In this document: positions 13,270-24,213 of the stretch, piece after piece
Layout: each line of letters starts with the position of its first letter
How positions within the stretch are numbered: position 1 is the first letter of the stretch
From: Gammaproteobacteria bacterium
Lineage (GTDB): Bacteria; Pseudomonadota; Gammaproteobacteria; Steroidobacterales; GCA-2729495
Direction: 5' to 3'
Assembly (NCBI GenBank): GCA_020853135.1
Contig: JADYZO010000043.1
Location: forward strand, 1 to 39,204
DNA: 39,204 bases
Translations under genes and position numbers: made by a program
The notes under the pieces: model-generated
Told to the model about the DNA's origin: nothing
The model's database searches: none
Seen by the model: the letters and a program-made list of their open reading frames with translations, nothing else

Positions 13270-14442
13270 GTGAGCGAGCCCGCCGTACTGGCGCTGGAAG
13301 ACGGGAGTCTCTTCCGGGGCATCTCCGTCGGTGCACCGGGGCGCACCATCGGTGAAGTGGTATTCAACACGTCGATGACGGGCTACCAGGAGATCCTCAC
13401 CGACCCGTCCTATTGCCGGCAGATCGTCACCCTGACCTATCCGCACATCGGCAATACGGGCACCAATTCCGACGACCACGAGAGCGACCGCATCTATGCG
13501 GCCGGGCTGGTCATCCGGGACCTGCCGGCGCTGGAGAGCAGTTTCCGCTCCGAGCTGCCGCTGGGCGAGATGCTGCGGCGGGCCAATGTGGTGGCGATTG
13601 CGGACATCGATACCCGCCGGCTGACACGCCTGCTGAGGGAAAAGGGCGCGATGTCAGGATGCATCATGACGGGGGAGGTGGCCGTCGATACCGCGGTGGA
13701 GCACGCGCGGCGCTTCCCGGGGCTGGAAGGCATGGATCTGGCACGCGTGGTCACTACGCGGGAGACCTACCAGTGGAACCTGGGCAGCAACTGGCCCACC
13801 AGCGCCGCCATGCCGCGCAAGGGACCCGCGCCGTTTCTGGTTGTCGCCTATGATTTCGGCATCAAGCGCACCATCCTGCGGCTGCTGGTCGATGCCGGCT
13901 GCCGGGTGACCGTGGTTCCGGCCCAGACCCGCGCGGAGGACGTGCTGGCCATGGAGCCCGACGGGGTGTTCCTGTCCAACGGGCCGGGTGATCCCGGGCC
14001 CTGCACCTACGCCATCGAGGCCGTCGGCAAGCTCCTGGCGAGTGGCGTGCCGGTGTTTGGCATATGCCTGGGCCACCAGTTCCTGGCGCTGGCCAGCGGA
14101 GCCCGGACCGGGAAGATGAAGTTCGGCCATCATGGCGCCAATCACCCGGTGCTCGACATGGATTCGGGGCGGGTCCTGATCACCAGCCAGAACCACGGTT
14201 TCGCGGTCGATGCCACGAGCCTGCCGGCCAACCTGCGCCAGACGCACCGGAGCCTGTTTGATGGTTCACTTCAGGGAATGGAGAGAACCGATTGTCCTGC
14301 CTTCAGTTTCCAGGGTCATCCAGAGGCCGGCCCGGGGCCGCATGATGTGACGCAGCTGTTTGCGCGCTTCACCGGGACGATGCGCCGGAATTCGCAGGCC
14401 ACTGCCGGTCACGGCGGGCGTGCCGCCGGCCTGCGCAGCTGA
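13270..14442 (+). CDS. carA: Carbamoyl-phosphate synthase small subunit (glutaminase)
   Basis: The 390-residue subunit hydrolyses glutamine and channels ammonia to CarB for arginine and pyrimidine synthesis. The N-terminal CPSase domain opens [14 protein letters not shown]. The class I glutaminase half has the nucleophile Cys266 in [11 protein letters not shown], and His-Glu in [13 protein letters not shown]. The GTG at 13270 is preceded by GAGG (13258-13261) at 8 nt. carB follows after 11 nt. Confidence 0.97.
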   Translation: MSEPAVLALEDGSLFRGISVGAPGRTIGEVVFNTSMTGYQEILTDPSYCRQIVTLTYPHIGNTGTNSDDHESDRIYAAGLVIRDLPALESSFRSELPLGEMLRRANVVAIADIDTRRLTRLLREKGAMSGCIMTGEVAVDTAVEHARRFPGLEGMDLARVVTTRETYQWNLGSNWPTSAAMPRKGPAPFLVVAYDFGIKRTILRLLVDAGCRVTVVPAQTRAEDVLAMEPDGVFLSNGPGDPGPCTYAIEAVGKLLASGVPVFGICLGHQFLALASGARTGKMKFGHHGANHPVLDMDSGRVLITSQNHGFAVDATSLPANLRQTHRSLFDGSLQGMERTDCPAFSFQGHPEAGPGPHDVTQLFARFTGTMRRNSQATAGHGGRAAGLRS

Positions 14443-14453
14443 GCCTTCCGGCC

Positions 14454-17400
14454 ATGCCCAAGCGTACCGACATCAAGAGCGTGCTGATCATCGGCGCCGG
14501 CCCGATCGTGATCGGCCAGGCCTGTGAGTTCGACTACTCGGGCACGCAGGCCTGCCAGGCCCTCAAGGAGGAGGGCTACCGGGTCATCCTCGTGAATTCC
14601 AACCCTGCCACGATCATGACCGACCCGGACTTCGCCGATGCCGTGTATATCGAGCCGGTGAACTGGAAGACCGTGGCCCGCATCATCGAGCGCGAGAAAC
14701 CCGATGTGCTGCTGCCCACCATGGGCGGGCAGACGGCGCTGAACTGCGCGCTCGACCTGGAGCGCGAGGGCGTGCTGGCGAAATTCGGCGTCGAGCTGAT
14801 CGGCGCCTCCCGGGAGGCGATCGACACCGCCGAGGACCGCGAGCTGTTCCGCGACGCCATGCAGGAAATCGGCCTCGAGGTGCCCCGCGCCATGGTGGCC
14901 CACACCATGGAGGACGCCCTGCGGATCCAGCCTGACATCGGCTTCCCGATCGTCATCCGGCCCTCGTTCACGCTCGGCGGCAGCGGTGGCGGCATCGCCT
15001 ACAACCGCGACGAATTCGAGGAGATCGTCGGCCGCGGGCTCGAGGCATCACCCACCAGCGAGGTACTCCTCGAGGAGTCCGTGCTCGGCTGGAAGGAATT
15101 CGAGATGGAGGTGGTGCGGGATCGCAATGACAACTGCATCATCATCTGCTCGATCGAAAATCTCGACCCGATGGGGGTGCACACCGGCGACTCGATCACC
15201 GTGGCACCCGCGCAGACGCTTACGGACAAGGAGTACCAGCGGCTGCGTGATGCCTCCATCGCAGTCCTGCGGCGCATCGGCGTCGACACCGGCGGGTCCA
15301 ACGTCCAGTTTGCAGTCAGTCCGGCCGATGGCCGGGTGCTGGTCATCGAGATGAATCCGCGTGTCTCGCGCTCCTCGGCGCTCGCCTCCAAGGCCACGGG
15401 CTTTCCGATCGCGCGCGTTGCGGCCAAGCTGGCCGTGGGCTACACGCTCGACGAACTGCGCAACGAGATCACCGGCGGGGCGACGCCGGCATCCTTCGAG
15501 CCCACCATCGACTACGTGGTGACGAAGATCCCGCGCTTCACCTTCGAGAAGTTTCCCGGGGCGGATACGCGCCTGACGACCCAGATGAAGTCGGTGGGCG
15601 AGGTGATGGCCATCGGGCGCACGTTCCAGGAGTCCGTGCAGAAGGCCCTGCGGGGCATGGAAACCGGGATCGATGGCCTGGTGGAGCGCCTGCCGCAGGA
15701 TCCCTCCGAGGAGCAGATGGACCAGCTCCGCCACGAGTTGCGCATGCCCGGGCCGGACCGCCTGCTCTACGTGGCGGATGCCTTCCGCCATGGCCTGGGG
15801 CTTGCCGAGATCGGTGAGCTGAGCCGCATCGATCCCTGGTTCCTGGCGCAGATCGGGGACCTGGTGGCCTGCGAGGCCGGGGTCCGCCGCGACGGCCCGG
15901 GTGCGCTCAAGGCCGAGCGCCTGCGCAGGCTCAAGCGCAAGGGCTTCTCCGACAGCCGCCTGGCCCGGCTGATCGGCACGAAGGAAAGCGTCGTCCGGCA
16001 GAACCGCCACAAGGCCGGCATCCGGCCGGTGTACAAGCGCGTCGACACCTGTGCCGCCGAATTCGCCACTTCGACCGCCTACCTCTACTCGACCTATGAG
16101 GAGGAGTGCGAGGCCGAGCCCGGCGACCGGCGCAAGATCATGATCCTCGGCGGCGGCCCGAACCGCATCGGCCAGGGCATCGAGTTCGATTACTGCTGCG
16201 TCCACGCCGCGCTGGCCCTGAAGGAATCCGGCTTCGAGACCATCATGGTCAACTGCAACCCCGAGACGGTCTCCACGGACTTCGACATCTCCGACCGGCT
16301 GTACTTCGAGTCCCTGACGTTCGAGGACGTCATGGAGATCATCGACATCGAGAAGCCGGCCGGCGTCATCGTCCAGTATGGCGGCCAGACGCCGCTCAAG
16401 CTCGCCAAGAGCCTGGAGGCGGCAGGTGCACCCATCATCGGCACCTCGCCCGATTCCATCGATGTCGCCGAGGACCGCGAGCGCTTCCAGCAGCTGCTCA
16501 GGCGCCTGAACCTGAAGCAGCCGCCGAACTGCACCGCCAGCAACGAGGACGATGCCGTGCGCCTTGCCCAGGAGGTGGGGTTCCCGCTGGTGGTGCGTCC
16601 ATCCTACGTGCTGGGCGGTCGCGCCATGGAGATCGTCCACGGCGAGGACGACCTGCGCGCCTACATGCGCAAGGCCGTGGCCGTTTCCCACGACAGCCCG
16701 GTGCTGCTGGACCGTTTCCTCGACCTGGCGATCGAGGTCGATGTCGACTGCATCTGCGACGGCAACGACGTCTTCATCGGCGGCATCATGGAACACATCG
16801 AGCAGGCGGGCATCCACTCGGGTGATTCCAGCTGCTCGTTGCCGCCGGCGACGCTGACGCAGGAAACGCAGGACGAGCTTTCCCGCCAGGTTGCGGCCAT
16901 GGCCCAGTCGCTCGGCGTCATCGGCCTGATGAACACGCAGTTCGCCATCCAGAACGGCATCATCTATGTGCTCGAGGTCAACCCGCGCGCCTCGCGCACC
17001 GTGCCCTTCGTGTCGAAGGCCATCGGCCTGCCGCTGGCCAAGATTGCCGCGCGCGTGATGGTTGGGCAGAGCCTGGCCGAGCAGGGCATCACGAGCACCC
17101 GCGTGCCGCCGTATTACTCGGTGAAGGAATCCGTGTTTCCGTTTGCCAAGTTCCCCGACGCCGATCCCATCCTCGGGCCGGAGATGAAGTCGACCGGCGA
17201 AGTGATGGGGACCGGCCGCTCGTTTGCCGAGGCGTATGCGAAGGCCCAGCTCGCATCCGGCGTCACGCTGCCCCGGCGCGGCGTGGCCTTCCTGTCGGTG
17301 CGCGAGCGCGACAAGCCCGGGGTGGTGAAGCTTGGCCGGATTCTGCTGGAGCGCGGATTCGACATCGTCGCGACCAACGGCACCGCGGTGGCGCTCGCGG

Positions 17401-17678
17401 CGGGCGGGGTGGCCTGCCGGCGGGTGAACAAGGTGCGCGAGGGCCGGCCGCACGTCGTGGACATGATCAAGAACGATGAGCTGTCCCTGATCGTCAACAC
17501 CACGGAAGGCAGGCAGGCGATCCGCGAGTCCCATTCGATCCGCTCGGCGGCCGTGCGCCAGCGGGTGACCTACTACACGACGCTGGCCGCCGCGGTGGCG
17601 ACCACCCTGGCGCTGGATCACCTGGACAATGGCGAGGTGAATCGTCTCCAGGACCTACACAGGGAGCTGGTGCAGTGA
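14454..17678 (+). CDS. carB: Carbamoyl-phosphate synthase large subunit
   Basis: The 1074-residue protein has the full two-fold repeated architecture. The first half ([20 protein letters not shown] onward) makes carboxyphosphate; the second, from about residue 560 ([20 protein letters not shown]), makes carbamoyl phosphate. Each half has an ATP-grasp domain. An oligomerisation domain lies between them, and the C-terminal MGS-like allosteric domain ([19 protein letters not shown]) ends the protein. Its stop overlaps the GTG start of greA. Confidence 0.98.
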   Translation: MPKRTDIKSVLIIGAGPIVIGQACEFDYSGTQACQALKEEGYRVILVNSNPATIMTDPDFADAVYIEPVNWKTVARIIEREKPDVLLPTMGGQTALNCALDLEREGVLAKFGVELIGASREAIDTAEDRELFRDAMQEIGLEVPRAMVAHTMEDALRIQPDIGFPIVIRPSFTLGGSGGGIAYNRDEFEEIVGRGLEASPTSEVLLEESVLGWKEFEMEVVRDRNDNCIIICSIENLDPMGVHTGDSITVAPAQTLTDKEYQRLRDASIAVLRRIGVDTGGSNVQFAVSPADGRVLVIEMNPRVSRSSALASKATGFPIARVAAKLAVGYTLDELRNEITGGATPASFEPTIDYVVTKIPRFTFEKFPGADTRLTTQMKSVGEVMAIGRTFQESVQKALRGMETGIDGLVERLPQDPSEEQMDQLRHELRMPGPDRLLYVADAFRHGLGLAEIGELSRIDPWFLAQIGDLVACEAGVRRDGPGALKAERLRRLKRKGFSDSRLARLIGTKESVVRQNRHKAGIRPVYKRVDTCAAEFATSTAYLYSTYEEECEAEPGDRRKIMILGGGPNRIGQGIEFDYCCVHAALALKESGFETIMVNCNPETVSTDFDISDRLYFESLTFEDVMEIIDIEKPAGVIVQYGGQTPLKLAKSLEAAGAPIIGTSPDSIDVAEDRERFQQLLRRLNLKQPPNCTASNEDDAVRLAQEVGFPLVVRPSYVLGGRAMEIVHGEDDLRAYMRKAVAVSHDSPVLLDRFLDLAIEVDVDCICDGNDVFIGGIMEHIEQAGIHSGDSSCSLPPATLTQETQDELSRQVAAMAQSLGVIGLMNTQFAIQNGIIYVLEVNPRASRTVPFVSKAIGLPLAKIAARVMVGQSLAEQGITSTRVPPYYSVKESVFPFAKFPDADPILGPEMKSTGEVMGTGRSFAEAYAKAQLASGVTLPRRGVAFLSVRERDKPGVVKLGRILLERGFDIVATNGTAVALAAGGVACRRVNKVREGRPHVVDMIKNDELSLIVNTTEGRQAIRESHSIRSAAVRQRVTYYTTLAAAVATTLALDHLDNGEVNRLQDLHRELVQ

Positions 17679-18151
17679 GGAAGATGCCCATCACGGCACG
17701 GGGCGCCGGGCTGCTGCGCGAAGAACTGCGCCGCCTCAAGGGCACGGAGCGGCCGCGCATCATCCAGGCCATTGCCGAGGCGCGCGGCCATGGTGACCTG
17801 AAGGAAAATGCCGAATACCAGGCCGCGAAGGAGGAGCAGGGCTTCATCGAAGGGCGCATCCTGGAGATCGAGTCGCGCCTGGCGAACTGCGAGATCATCG
17901 ACGTGACCAGGCTCACGAACACCGGGCGGGTGGTGTTCGGGGCCACGGTCAGGCTGGCTGACGAGTCTGACGGCAGGGAAGTGACCTACCGGATCGTCGG
18001 CGAGGACGAGGCGGACATCGCCTCCGGCTTCATTTCCATCACGGCACCCATCGCCCGCGCGCTGATCGGGCGCAACGAGGGCGATGTGGCGGTGGTCGCC
18101 GCCCCGGGCGGGGAGCGCAGCTACGAGATCCTGAAGGTCGAGTACCTCTAG
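17675..18151 (+). CDS. greA: Transcription elongation factor GreA
   Basis: The 158-residue protein rescues backtracked RNA polymerase by stimulating transcript cleavage. The N-terminal coiled coil contains RAGLLREEL-like and [20 protein letters not shown] segments, with the acidic tip near residues 40-48. The C-terminal FKBP-like domain ends in [12 protein letters not shown]. The GTG at 17675 gives [18 protein letters not shown], which aligns with the usual MxKxPMTxxG start. It overlaps the carB stop by 4 nt. A later ATG at 17684 would lose conserved residues. Confidence 0.95.
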   Translation: MRKMPITARGAGLLREELRRLKGTERPRIIQAIAEARGHGDLKENAEYQAAKEEQGFIEGRILEIESRLANCEIIDVTRLTNTGRVVFGATVRLADESDGREVTYRIVGEDEADIASGFISITAPIARALIGRNEGDVAVVAAPGGERSYEILKVEYL

Positions 18152-18164
18152 GCTCCGGGCCCGC

Positions 18165-18458
18165 TCAGGGCAGGGCCAGGCGCGGGCCGCGTGCGTCCGG
18201 ACGGTACAGGACGGCGACGTTGCCAATGCGGGTCACGAGGGTCGAGCCGCTCCGGCTGGCCAGTTCCGTGATCAGCGCATCGCGCGTTTCCCGGTCGGCG
18301 GCGCGCACCCTGACCTTGAGCAGTTCATGGTGGGCCAGTGCGCCATCGAGTTCGGTCATCACCGCGGGCGAGAGCCCGGCGGTGCCGATGTGGACACAAG
18401 GGTTGAGGTGATGCGCCAGCCCCCGCAGGTGGCGCTTCTGGGATTCGGTGAGTTGCAT
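18165..18458 (-). CDS. yhbY: CRM-domain RNA-binding protein YhbY
   Basis: The 97-residue protein is a single CRM domain: LTESQKRHLRGLAHHLNPCV, then HIGTAGLSPAVMTELDGALA, HELLKVRV and LVTRIGNVAVLYR. YhbY associates with pre-50S ribosomal subunits. The ATG at 18458 gives MQLTESQKRHLRG, the usual start; upstream in-frame codons lack homology. It is convergent with greA and divergent from rlmE, the standard gammaproteobacterial order. Confidence 0.93.
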   Translation of the reverse strand: MQLTESQKRHLRGLAHHLNPCVHIGTAGLSPAVMTELDGALAHHELLKVRVRAADRETRDALITELASRSGSTLVTRIGNVAVLYRPDARGPRLALP

Positions 18459-18502
18459 CGGCGCACATTGTACCCGGTGCCAGGACGGCGGCATTCAGCG
18501 CA

Positions 18503-19123
18503 GTGAGCAGGAAGTCCTCCAGCGGCAGGTGGAAGCAACGGCAGGCCCGTGACCCGTATGTCCGGCAGGCGCGGGCGGCCGGCTGGCGCTCGCGGGCGGC
18601 ATTCAAGCTCATGGAAATCGATGACCGGGAGCGCCTGCTGCAGCGTGGCGCGGTGGTGCTCGATCTGGGGGCGGCACCCGGGGGATGGTCGCAAGTCGCC
18701 GTGCAGCGGGTGGGGACGGCGGGTCGCGTGGTGGCGGTGGACCTCCTGCCGATGGAGCCCCTGGCGGGGGTTGAATTCATCCGGGGTGATTTCACCGAGC
18801 CGGGCGTCCAGGACCGCATCCTGGCTGCCCTGGGCGGCCAGCAGGCGGACCTGGTGATTTCCGACATGGCCCCCAATATCAGTGGTAACCGGAGCGTGGA
18901 CCAGCCGCGGGCCATGGAACTGGTGGAGGCCGTGCTGGCCGAGGGTCTGCGGTTCCTGAAGCCCGGGGGCACGGTGCTCGCCAAGGTGTTCCAGGGCGAG
19001 GGATTCGAGGCCCTGGTGGCCGGCGCGAGGCAGCGGTTCGGGGTGGTGCGCATCCGCAAACCCGCCTCGTCCCGGGCGGAGAGTCGTGAGATGTACTTGG
19101 TGGCGGGGAACCCTCGTTTGTAG
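18503..19123 (+). CDS. rlmE: 23S rRNA (uridine-2'-O) methyltransferase RlmE
   Basis: The 206-residue RrmJ/FtsJ enzyme methylates U2552 of 23S rRNA in the 50S subunit. It shows SRAAFKLMEIDDRERLL (first catalytic Lys), the SAM-binding VVLDLGAAPGGWSQVAV, LVISDMAPNISGNRSVDQPR (catalytic Asp) and a C-terminal VLAKVFQGEGF (second Lys) with KPASSRAESREMYLV (Glu), completing the K-D-K-E set. The start is GTG at 18503. It lies 55 nt before ftsH, as in E. coli. Confidence 0.95.
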   Translation: MSRKSSSGRWKQRQARDPYVRQARAAGWRSRAAFKLMEIDDRERLLQRGAVVLDLGAAPGGWSQVAVQRVGTAGRVVAVDLLPMEPLAGVEFIRGDFTEPGVQDRILAALGGQQADLVISDMAPNISGNRSVDQPRAMELVEAVLAEGLRFLKPGGTVLAKVFQGEGFEALVAGARQRFGVVRIRKPASSRAESREMYLVAGNPRL

Positions 19124-19146
19124 TAGCGTCTAACCGGAAAGGTTCA

Positions 19147-19152
19147 TATAAG
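19147..19152 (+). promoter_or_regulatory. Candidate -10 box before ftsH
   Basis: TATAAG is a 5/6 match to the -10 consensus, 32 nt before the ftsH start. No good -35 or sigma-32 motif is visible. Confidence 0.25.
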
Positions 19153-19178
19153 TCGCTCACGCGGCTGAAGGTTTTTCA

Positions 19179-21101
19179 GTGAACGACCTGGCAAAGAACA
19201 TCATCCTCTGGATCGTCATCGCCATCGTGCTGTTGACGGTGTTTCAGAGTTTCGGCACCGGCGGGCGGCAGCCGGCGGCAGTGGAGTACTCGACGTTCCT
19301 CGACTGGGTCCACACCGGCCAGGTCGAACGGGTGTTGTTCGAGGGTGGCGATACCATCCGTGGCCAGCGGGTCACCGGCGAGGGCTTCGTGACCTACAGC
19401 CCCGAGACCGACAATACCGCGCTCATCGGCGAACTCAAGAAGGGCAAGGTGCAGATCAGCGCGACGGCCCCGAAGGGCCAGAACATCCTGGTCAGCCTGT
19501 TCATCAACTCCTTCCCGGTGCTGCTGCTGATCGGCGTGTGGGTCTACTTCATGCGGCAGATGCAGGGTGGCGGGGGCGGCCGCGGAGCGATGTCCTTCGG
19601 CAAGAGCCGGGCACGGCTGCTCGGCGAGGACCAGGTCAACGTCACATTCAACGACGTGGCGGGTGTCGAGGAGGCGAAGGAGGAGGTCGGCGAGATCGTC
19701 GATTTCCTGCGCGATCCGGCCAAGTTCCAGCGTCTCGGCGGCAAGATCCCGCGCGGCGTGCTCATGGTGGGTTCGCCCGGCACGGGCAAGACACTGCTCG
19801 CCAAGGCCATCGCCGGCGAGGCCAAGGTGCCGTTCTTCACCATCTCGGGCTCGGATTTTGTCGAGATGTTCGTCGGCGTGGGCGCCTCGCGGGTGCGCGA
19901 CATGTTCGAGCAGGCCAAGAAGCATGCGCCGTGCATCATCTTCATCGATGAGATCGACGCGGTCGGCCGCCACCGGGGCGCCGGCCTCGGCGGCGGGCAT
20001 GACGAGCGCGAGCAGACGCTGAACCAGCTGCTCGTGGAGATGGACGGCTTCGAGGGCAACGAGGGCGTCATCGTCATCGCCGCCACCAACCGGCCCGACG
20101 TGCTCGATCCCGCGCTGCTGCGGCCGGGCCGGTTTGACCGCCAGGTCGTCGTGCCGCTGCCCGACGTGCGCGGCCGCGAGCAGATCCTGCGCGTGCACAT
20201 GCGCAAGGTGCCCGTGGCCGATGACGTGCGGCCTTCGATCATCGCGCGCGGCACGCCGGGCTTCTCCGGTGCCGATCTCGCCAACCTGGTCAACGAGGCG
20301 GCGCTGTTCGCCGCGCGGGCCAACCGCCGCACGGTGACGATGGACGAGTTCGAGAAGGCCAAGGACAAGATCATGATGGGCGCCGAGCGCCGCTCCATGG
20401 TCATGAGCGAGGAGGAGAAGAAGCTCACCGCCTACCACGAGGCGGGCCACGCGATCGTCGGCCTCTCGGTCCCGGACCACGACCCGGTGTACAAGGTGTC
20501 CATCATCCCGCGGGGTCGGGCGCTGGGTGTCACGATGTTCCTCCCGGAGGAGGACCGCTACAGCCTGAGCAAGCGGCGCCTGAACAGCCAGATCTCCAGC
20601 CTGTTCGGCGGGCGTGTGGCCGAGGAGATCGTCTTTGGCCGCGAGGCGGTGACCACCGGTGCGGCCAACGACATCGAGCGCGCCACGGAGATCGCCCGCA
20701 ACATGGTGACCAAGTGGGGCCTCTCCGAAAGGCTGGGGCCACTGACCTACACCGAGGAGGACGGCGAGGTGTTCCTCGGCCGCTCCGTGACCCAGCACAA
20801 GCAGGTGTCGGATGTCACCATCCATGCGATCGACGAGGAAGTCCGCAAGATCATCGACAGCAACTACGTGCGCGCGGAATCGATCCTGCGCGAGAACATG
20901 GACAAGCTGCATGCGATGGCGGGCGCGCTGATCAAGTACGAGACCATCGACGAGCCGCAGTTGAAGGACATCATGGCTGGCCGCGAGCCGCGTCCGCCCG
21001 ATGGCTGGGACAGCCCCGGGTCCGCGCCGACGCCGTCCAGTCCATCGGCGGGTCCCAGCAAGGACGATCCCGGGATTGGGGAGCCGGCCAAGCAGCACTG
21101 A
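19179..21101 (+). CDS. ftsH: ATP-dependent zinc metalloprotease FtsH
   Basis: The 640-residue inner-membrane protease has two transmembrane segments ([16 protein letters not shown] near residues 6-21 and [20 protein letters not shown] near 104-123) flanking a small periplasmic domain. The AAA+ module has Walker A GSPGTGKT (about 198-205), Walker [12 protein letters not shown] and the arginine-finger region. The zinc motif HEAGH is near residue 420. It degrades membrane proteins and regulators such as RpoH and LpxC in relatives. The start is GTG at 19179 with GAAGG upstream. Confidence 0.97.
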   Translation: MNDLAKNIILWIVIAIVLLTVFQSFGTGGRQPAAVEYSTFLDWVHTGQVERVLFEGGDTIRGQRVTGEGFVTYSPETDNTALIGELKKGKVQISATAPKGQNILVSLFINSFPVLLLIGVWVYFMRQMQGGGGGRGAMSFGKSRARLLGEDQVNVTFNDVAGVEEAKEEVGEIVDFLRDPAKFQRLGGKIPRGVLMVGSPGTGKTLLAKAIAGEAKVPFFTISGSDFVEMFVGVGASRVRDMFEQAKKHAPCIIFIDEIDAVGRHRGAGLGGGHDEREQTLNQLLVEMDGFEGNEGVIVIAATNRPDVLDPALLRPGRFDRQVVVPLPDVRGREQILRVHMRKVPVADDVRPSIIARGTPGFSGADLANLVNEAALFAARANRRTVTMDEFEKAKDKIMMGAERRSMVMSEEEKKLTAYHEAGHAIVGLSVPDHDPVYKVSIIPRGRALGVTMFLPEEDRYSLSKRRLNSQISSLFGGRVAEEIVFGREAVTTGAANDIERATEIARNMVTKWGLSERLGPLTYTEEDGEVFLGRSVTQHKQVSDVTIHAIDEEVRKIIDSNYVRAESILRENMDKLHAMAGALIKYETIDEPQLKDIMAGREPRPPDGWDSPGSAPTPSSPSAGPSKDDPGIGEPAKQH

Positions 21102-21173
21102 TCCAGCCGGCATGGCGGGCCGCGGGCCGGGCGTGCCGGGAATCGGCCTGCGGATCGGCCATCGGGACTGTTC

Positions 21174-22004
21174 GTGACAGGTGTGTTTCCCCCGGCGGCT
21201 GGCGGACAGCCGCTGGTCATGGGCGTGCTCAACATCACGCCCGACTCGTTCTCCGATGGGGGGCGCTACCTGCGGCCCGATGCGGCCGTCGCCCAGGCAC
21301 AGGCCATGGCGGCGGCCGGGGCTGACATCATCGACATCGGCGGGGAGTCCACGCGGCCAGGGGCGCCGGCGGTGGATGAGGCCGAAGAGATCGCCAGGGT
21401 GGTTCCGGTGATCGAGGCCCTCGCGACCCGGGTGCCCAGCCTGCTGTCGATCGACACCAGCAAGCCGGCGGTGATGCGGGCGGCCGTGGCGGCCGGTGCG
21501 GGCATGATCAATGACGTGCGGGCCTTGCGCTGCGCCGCTGCCATCGAGACGGCCAGCGGACTTGGCGTCCCCGTCTGCCTCATGCACATGCAGGGGGAGC
21601 CGGCGACCATGCAGGCCGCACCTGCCTACGACGACGTCGTGACCGAGGTGACGGGGTTCCTCCTTGCCCGGGTGGCTGCATGCGAAGCTGCCGGCATGCC
21701 GCGCAACCGGCTGTTGATCGACCCCGGCTTCGGCTTCGGGAAGGACCTGTCGCATAATCTGTGCCTGTTGCGGGCGCTGCCGGCGCTGGCCGGCCTTGGC
21801 CTGCCACTGCTCGTGGGGTTGTCGCGCAAGGCCATGATCGGGGCCCTCACCGGCAGGCCGGTGGACGACCGTCTGCACGGCAGCGTGGCGCTGGCGGTGT
21901 ACGCGGCGCTGCAGGGAGCCGCGGTCATCCGTGTGCACGACGTCGGTCCCACGGTGGAGGCATTGCGTGTGATCAGGGCAGTGAAGGGGAGTGGTGGCCA
22001 GTGA
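21174..22004 (+). CDS. folP: Dihydropteroate synthase
   Basis: The 276-residue TIM-barrel enzyme joins p-aminobenzoate to dihydropterin pyrophosphate in folate synthesis and is the sulfonamide target. Visible signatures are MGVLNITPDSFSDGGRY, DIIDIGGESTRPGA, SIDTSKPAVM, LMHMQGEPATMQ and LLIDPGFGFGKDLSHN. The start is GTG at 21174 with no strong ribosome binding site, 72 nt after ftsH. It overlaps glmM by 4 nt (GTGA). Confidence 0.95.
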   Translation: MTGVFPPAAGGQPLVMGVLNITPDSFSDGGRYLRPDAAVAQAQAMAAAGADIIDIGGESTRPGAPAVDEAEEIARVVPVIEALATRVPSLLSIDTSKPAVMRAAVAAGAGMINDVRALRCAAAIETASGLGVPVCLMHMQGEPATMQAAPAYDDVVTEVTGFLLARVAACEAAGMPRNRLLIDPGFGFGKDLSHNLCLLRALPALAGLGLPLLVGLSRKAMIGALTGRPVDDRLHGSVALAVYAALQGAAVIRVHDVGPTVEALRVIRAVKGSGGQ

Positions 22005-23335
22005 GCAGGCAATTCTTTGGTACCGACGGCATACGGGGGCGGGTCGGCGAGCATCCGCTGACCGCCGAGTTCGCGCTGCGCCTGGCCAGTGCCGCCGCCC
22101 GGGTGCTTGCGCCCGGGGGCGGGCGCGTCGTGATCGGCAAGGACACGCGCGTGTCGGGGTACATGTTCGAGTCCGCGCTGGAGGCTGGCTTCGTCGCGGC
22201 GGGCATGGACGTGGCGCTGCTTGGTCCCCTGCCGACGCCGGGCATTGCCTACATGACCCAGGCCTCGCAGGCCGACCTGGGCGTGGTCATCAGCGCATCG
22301 CACAATCCTTATTTCGACAACGGCATCAAGTTTTTCGACCGCAAGGGCGGCAAGCTGTCCGACAGTATCGAGGCGGCCATCGAGGCACGTCTCGGTGAAC
22401 CGGCGATCACCCGTGAGTCTGGTGCGCTGGGGCGCGCCAAGCGCCTGGAATCGGCCATCGAGCAGTACCAGCGTTTCTGCATCAGCACGGTATCCGGCGG
22501 TCTGCGCCTCGATGGACTGAAGGTGGTCGTCGATTGCGCGCATGGCGCCGGCTACAAGGTCGCGCCGCGGACGCTGGCGGAGCTGGGCGCGGAGATCATC
22601 CCGATCGGGTGCTCGCCCAACGGGCGCAACATCAACGATGGCTGCGGTTCAACGCACCCGGACCTGCTGACCCTAATGGTCAAGGGCGTCGGGGCCGACA
22701 TCGGCATTGCCTTCGACGGGGATGGCGACCGGGTCCTCATGGTCGATCATCTCGGCAACCTGGTCGATGGTGACCAGATCCTCTACGTGCTGGCCGCCGA
22801 CCGCGGCCGCCGCGGGCTCCTGGAGGGACCCGTGGTCGGCACGTTGATGAGCAACCTCGGCCTCGAGCTGGCGCTGGGTGAGCTTGGGGCGGGCTTTTGC
22901 CGGGCCCGGGTGGGCGACCGCTACGTGCTGGAACTCCTGCGTGAGACGGGTGGCCAGCTCGGTGGGGAAGCCTCCGGGCACATCCTCTGCCTGGACAAGA
23001 CCACGACCGGTGACGGCCTGGTCACGGCCCTGCAGGTGCTGGCCGTCATGAAGGACTCCGGCCGCAACCTCGCCGACCTGGTCGGCGGCATGGTCCGGTT
23101 TCCGCAGGTCCTCATCAATGTGCGCATGGCCCGGCGGGTGGATGTCGATTCCAGCCTGCCGGTGCGCTCGGCGGTGGAAGCGGTCGAGCGCCACCTGGGG
23201 CGGCGCGGACGGGTGGTGCTGCGTCCGTCGGGTACCGAGCCCGTGGTGCGTGTCATGGTGGAAGGCGAGGACGAAGGCGAGGTCCGCCACCTGGCCGAGC
23301 AGATTGCGCGGGCGGTGGCCGCCGAGGCTGCCTGA
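22001..23335 (+). CDS. glmM: Phosphoglucosamine mutase
   Basis: The 444-residue enzyme converts glucosamine-6-phosphate to glucosamine-1-phosphate for peptidoglycan and lipopolysaccharide. It opens RQFFGTDGIRGRVGEHPLTA. The phosphoserine loop ISASHNPYFDNG has the active Ser100, the metal site is FDGDGDRVLMVD, sugar binding is GEASGHILCLDK, and the C-terminal phosphate site is LRPSGTEPVVRVMVEG. The start is GTG at 22001, overlapping folP. The folP-glmM pair is conserved in gammaproteobacteria. Confidence 0.97.
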   Translation: MSRQFFGTDGIRGRVGEHPLTAEFALRLASAAARVLAPGGGRVVIGKDTRVSGYMFESALEAGFVAAGMDVALLGPLPTPGIAYMTQASQADLGVVISASHNPYFDNGIKFFDRKGGKLSDSIEAAIEARLGEPAITRESGALGRAKRLESAIEQYQRFCISTVSGGLRLDGLKVVVDCAHGAGYKVAPRTLAELGAEIIPIGCSPNGRNINDGCGSTHPDLLTLMVKGVGADIGIAFDGDGDRVLMVDHLGNLVDGDQILYVLAADRGRRGLLEGPVVGTLMSNLGLELALGELGAGFCRARVGDRYVLELLRETGGQLGGEASGHILCLDKTTTGDGLVTALQVLAVMKDSGRNLADLVGGMVRFPQVLINVRMARRVDVDSSLPVRSAVEAVERHLGRRGRVVLRPSGTEPVVRVMVEGEDEGEVRHLAEQIARAVAAEAA

Positions 23336-23385
23336 TCCCGGGGCTGTGGTTTGCCGCCATTGATTTCACGGTAAGGGGCGGCTAA

Positions 23386-23404
23386 CCTTCGCGCCCGTCG
23401 AAGG
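23386..23404 (+). promoter_or_regulatory. Small hairpin in the glmM-tpiA interval
   Basis: CCTTCG and CGAAGG pair perfectly around a 7-nt loop within the 113-nt interval before tpiA. A weak promoter-like pair (TTGATT at about 23360, TAACCT 17 nt later) precedes it. Its function is unknown. Confidence 0.25.
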
Positions 23405-23448
23405 CGCCCCGGTTCCTGGCGCGCCGGCTACATCTTGATGGGATATCC

Positions 23449-24213
23449 ATGAGGCGGCCCCTCGTTGCGGGAAACTGGAAGCTCCACGGCAGCCGGGACG
23501 GCAACGCCCGCCTGCTTGCTGCGCTCCGGACTGGGCTGGATCCCGGTTGGGCCGTCGACGTGATGGTCTGCCCGCCGTTCGTCTATCTCGCGGAGGCCCA
23601 CGCCGCCCTCGAGGGAAGTCCCGTGCTGCTGGGTGCCCAGGACGTCTCCGCCGAGAACCAGGGTGCCTATACCGGCGAGGTGTCGGCAGGCATGCTGCGG
23701 GAGGTCGGCTGCAGCCACGCCATCATCGGCCACTCCGAGCGCCGCACCCTGTACGGCGAGTCCGATGAGCTGGTGGCCCGCAAATTCAAGGCGGTCGTCG
23801 CCGCCGGCCTGGTACCGGTCCTCTGCGTTGGCGAGACGCTGCAGGAGCGGGAGGCCGGGACGACCCACGCAGTGGTCCAGCGCCAGCTCGATGCGGTGTT
23901 TGCCGCCGTCAGCATCGAGGAATTCGCGCGCGGCGTGGTGGCCTACGAGCCGGTCTGGGCGATCGGCACCGGCCGCACGGCTTCTCCGGAGCAGGCCCAG
24001 GATGTCCATGCCTTCATCCGGCACGCCGCCTCGATGCGGTCTGCTAGAATGGCGGGCGGACTTCGCATCCTGTACGGCGGCAGCGTCAAGGGCACCAACG
24101 CGCAGGCGCTCTTTGGCATGCCGGACATCGATGGCGGCCTGATCGGTGGCGCCTCGCTGGAGGCCGGTGACTTCCTCACGATCTGCAACGCAGCCGCGGG
24201 AACGGTGACATGA
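23449..24213 (+). CDS. tpiA: Triosephosphate isomerase
   Basis: The 254-residue glycolytic TIM barrel interconverts dihydroxyacetone phosphate and glyceraldehyde-3-phosphate. Catalytic residues are visible: Lys11 in AGNWKLHG, His95 in IIGHSERR and Glu167 in AYEPVWAIGTGRTAS (flexible loop 6). LYGGSVKGTNA binds phosphate. The ATG at 23449 matches the normal start. Its stop overlaps the secG start by 4 nt. Confidence 0.97.
   Translation: MRRPLVAGNWKLHGSRDGNARLLAALRTGLDPGWAVDVMVCPPFVYLAEAHAALEGSPVLLGAQDVSAENQGAYTGEVSAGMLREVGCSHAIIGHSERRTLYGESDELVARKFKAVVAAGLVPVLCVGETLQEREAGTTHAVVQRQLDAVFAAVSIEEFARGVVAYEPVWAIGTGRTASPEQAQDVHAFIRHAASMRSARMAGGLRILYGGSVKGTNAQALFGMPDIDGGLIGGASLEAGDFLTICNAAAGTVT

Noticed and set aside
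14064-14442. Possible truncation of CarA
   Set aside because: The glutaminase triad and C-terminus are present and length is normal.
15048-17621. An 857-codon open frame antisense to carB
   Set aside because: Shadow of the carB codon pattern; no start context or family features.
19176-21938. A 920-codon open frame antisense to ftsH and folP
   Set aside because: Shadow of GC-rich coding sequence; low-complexity His/Arg/Gly-rich translation without motifs.
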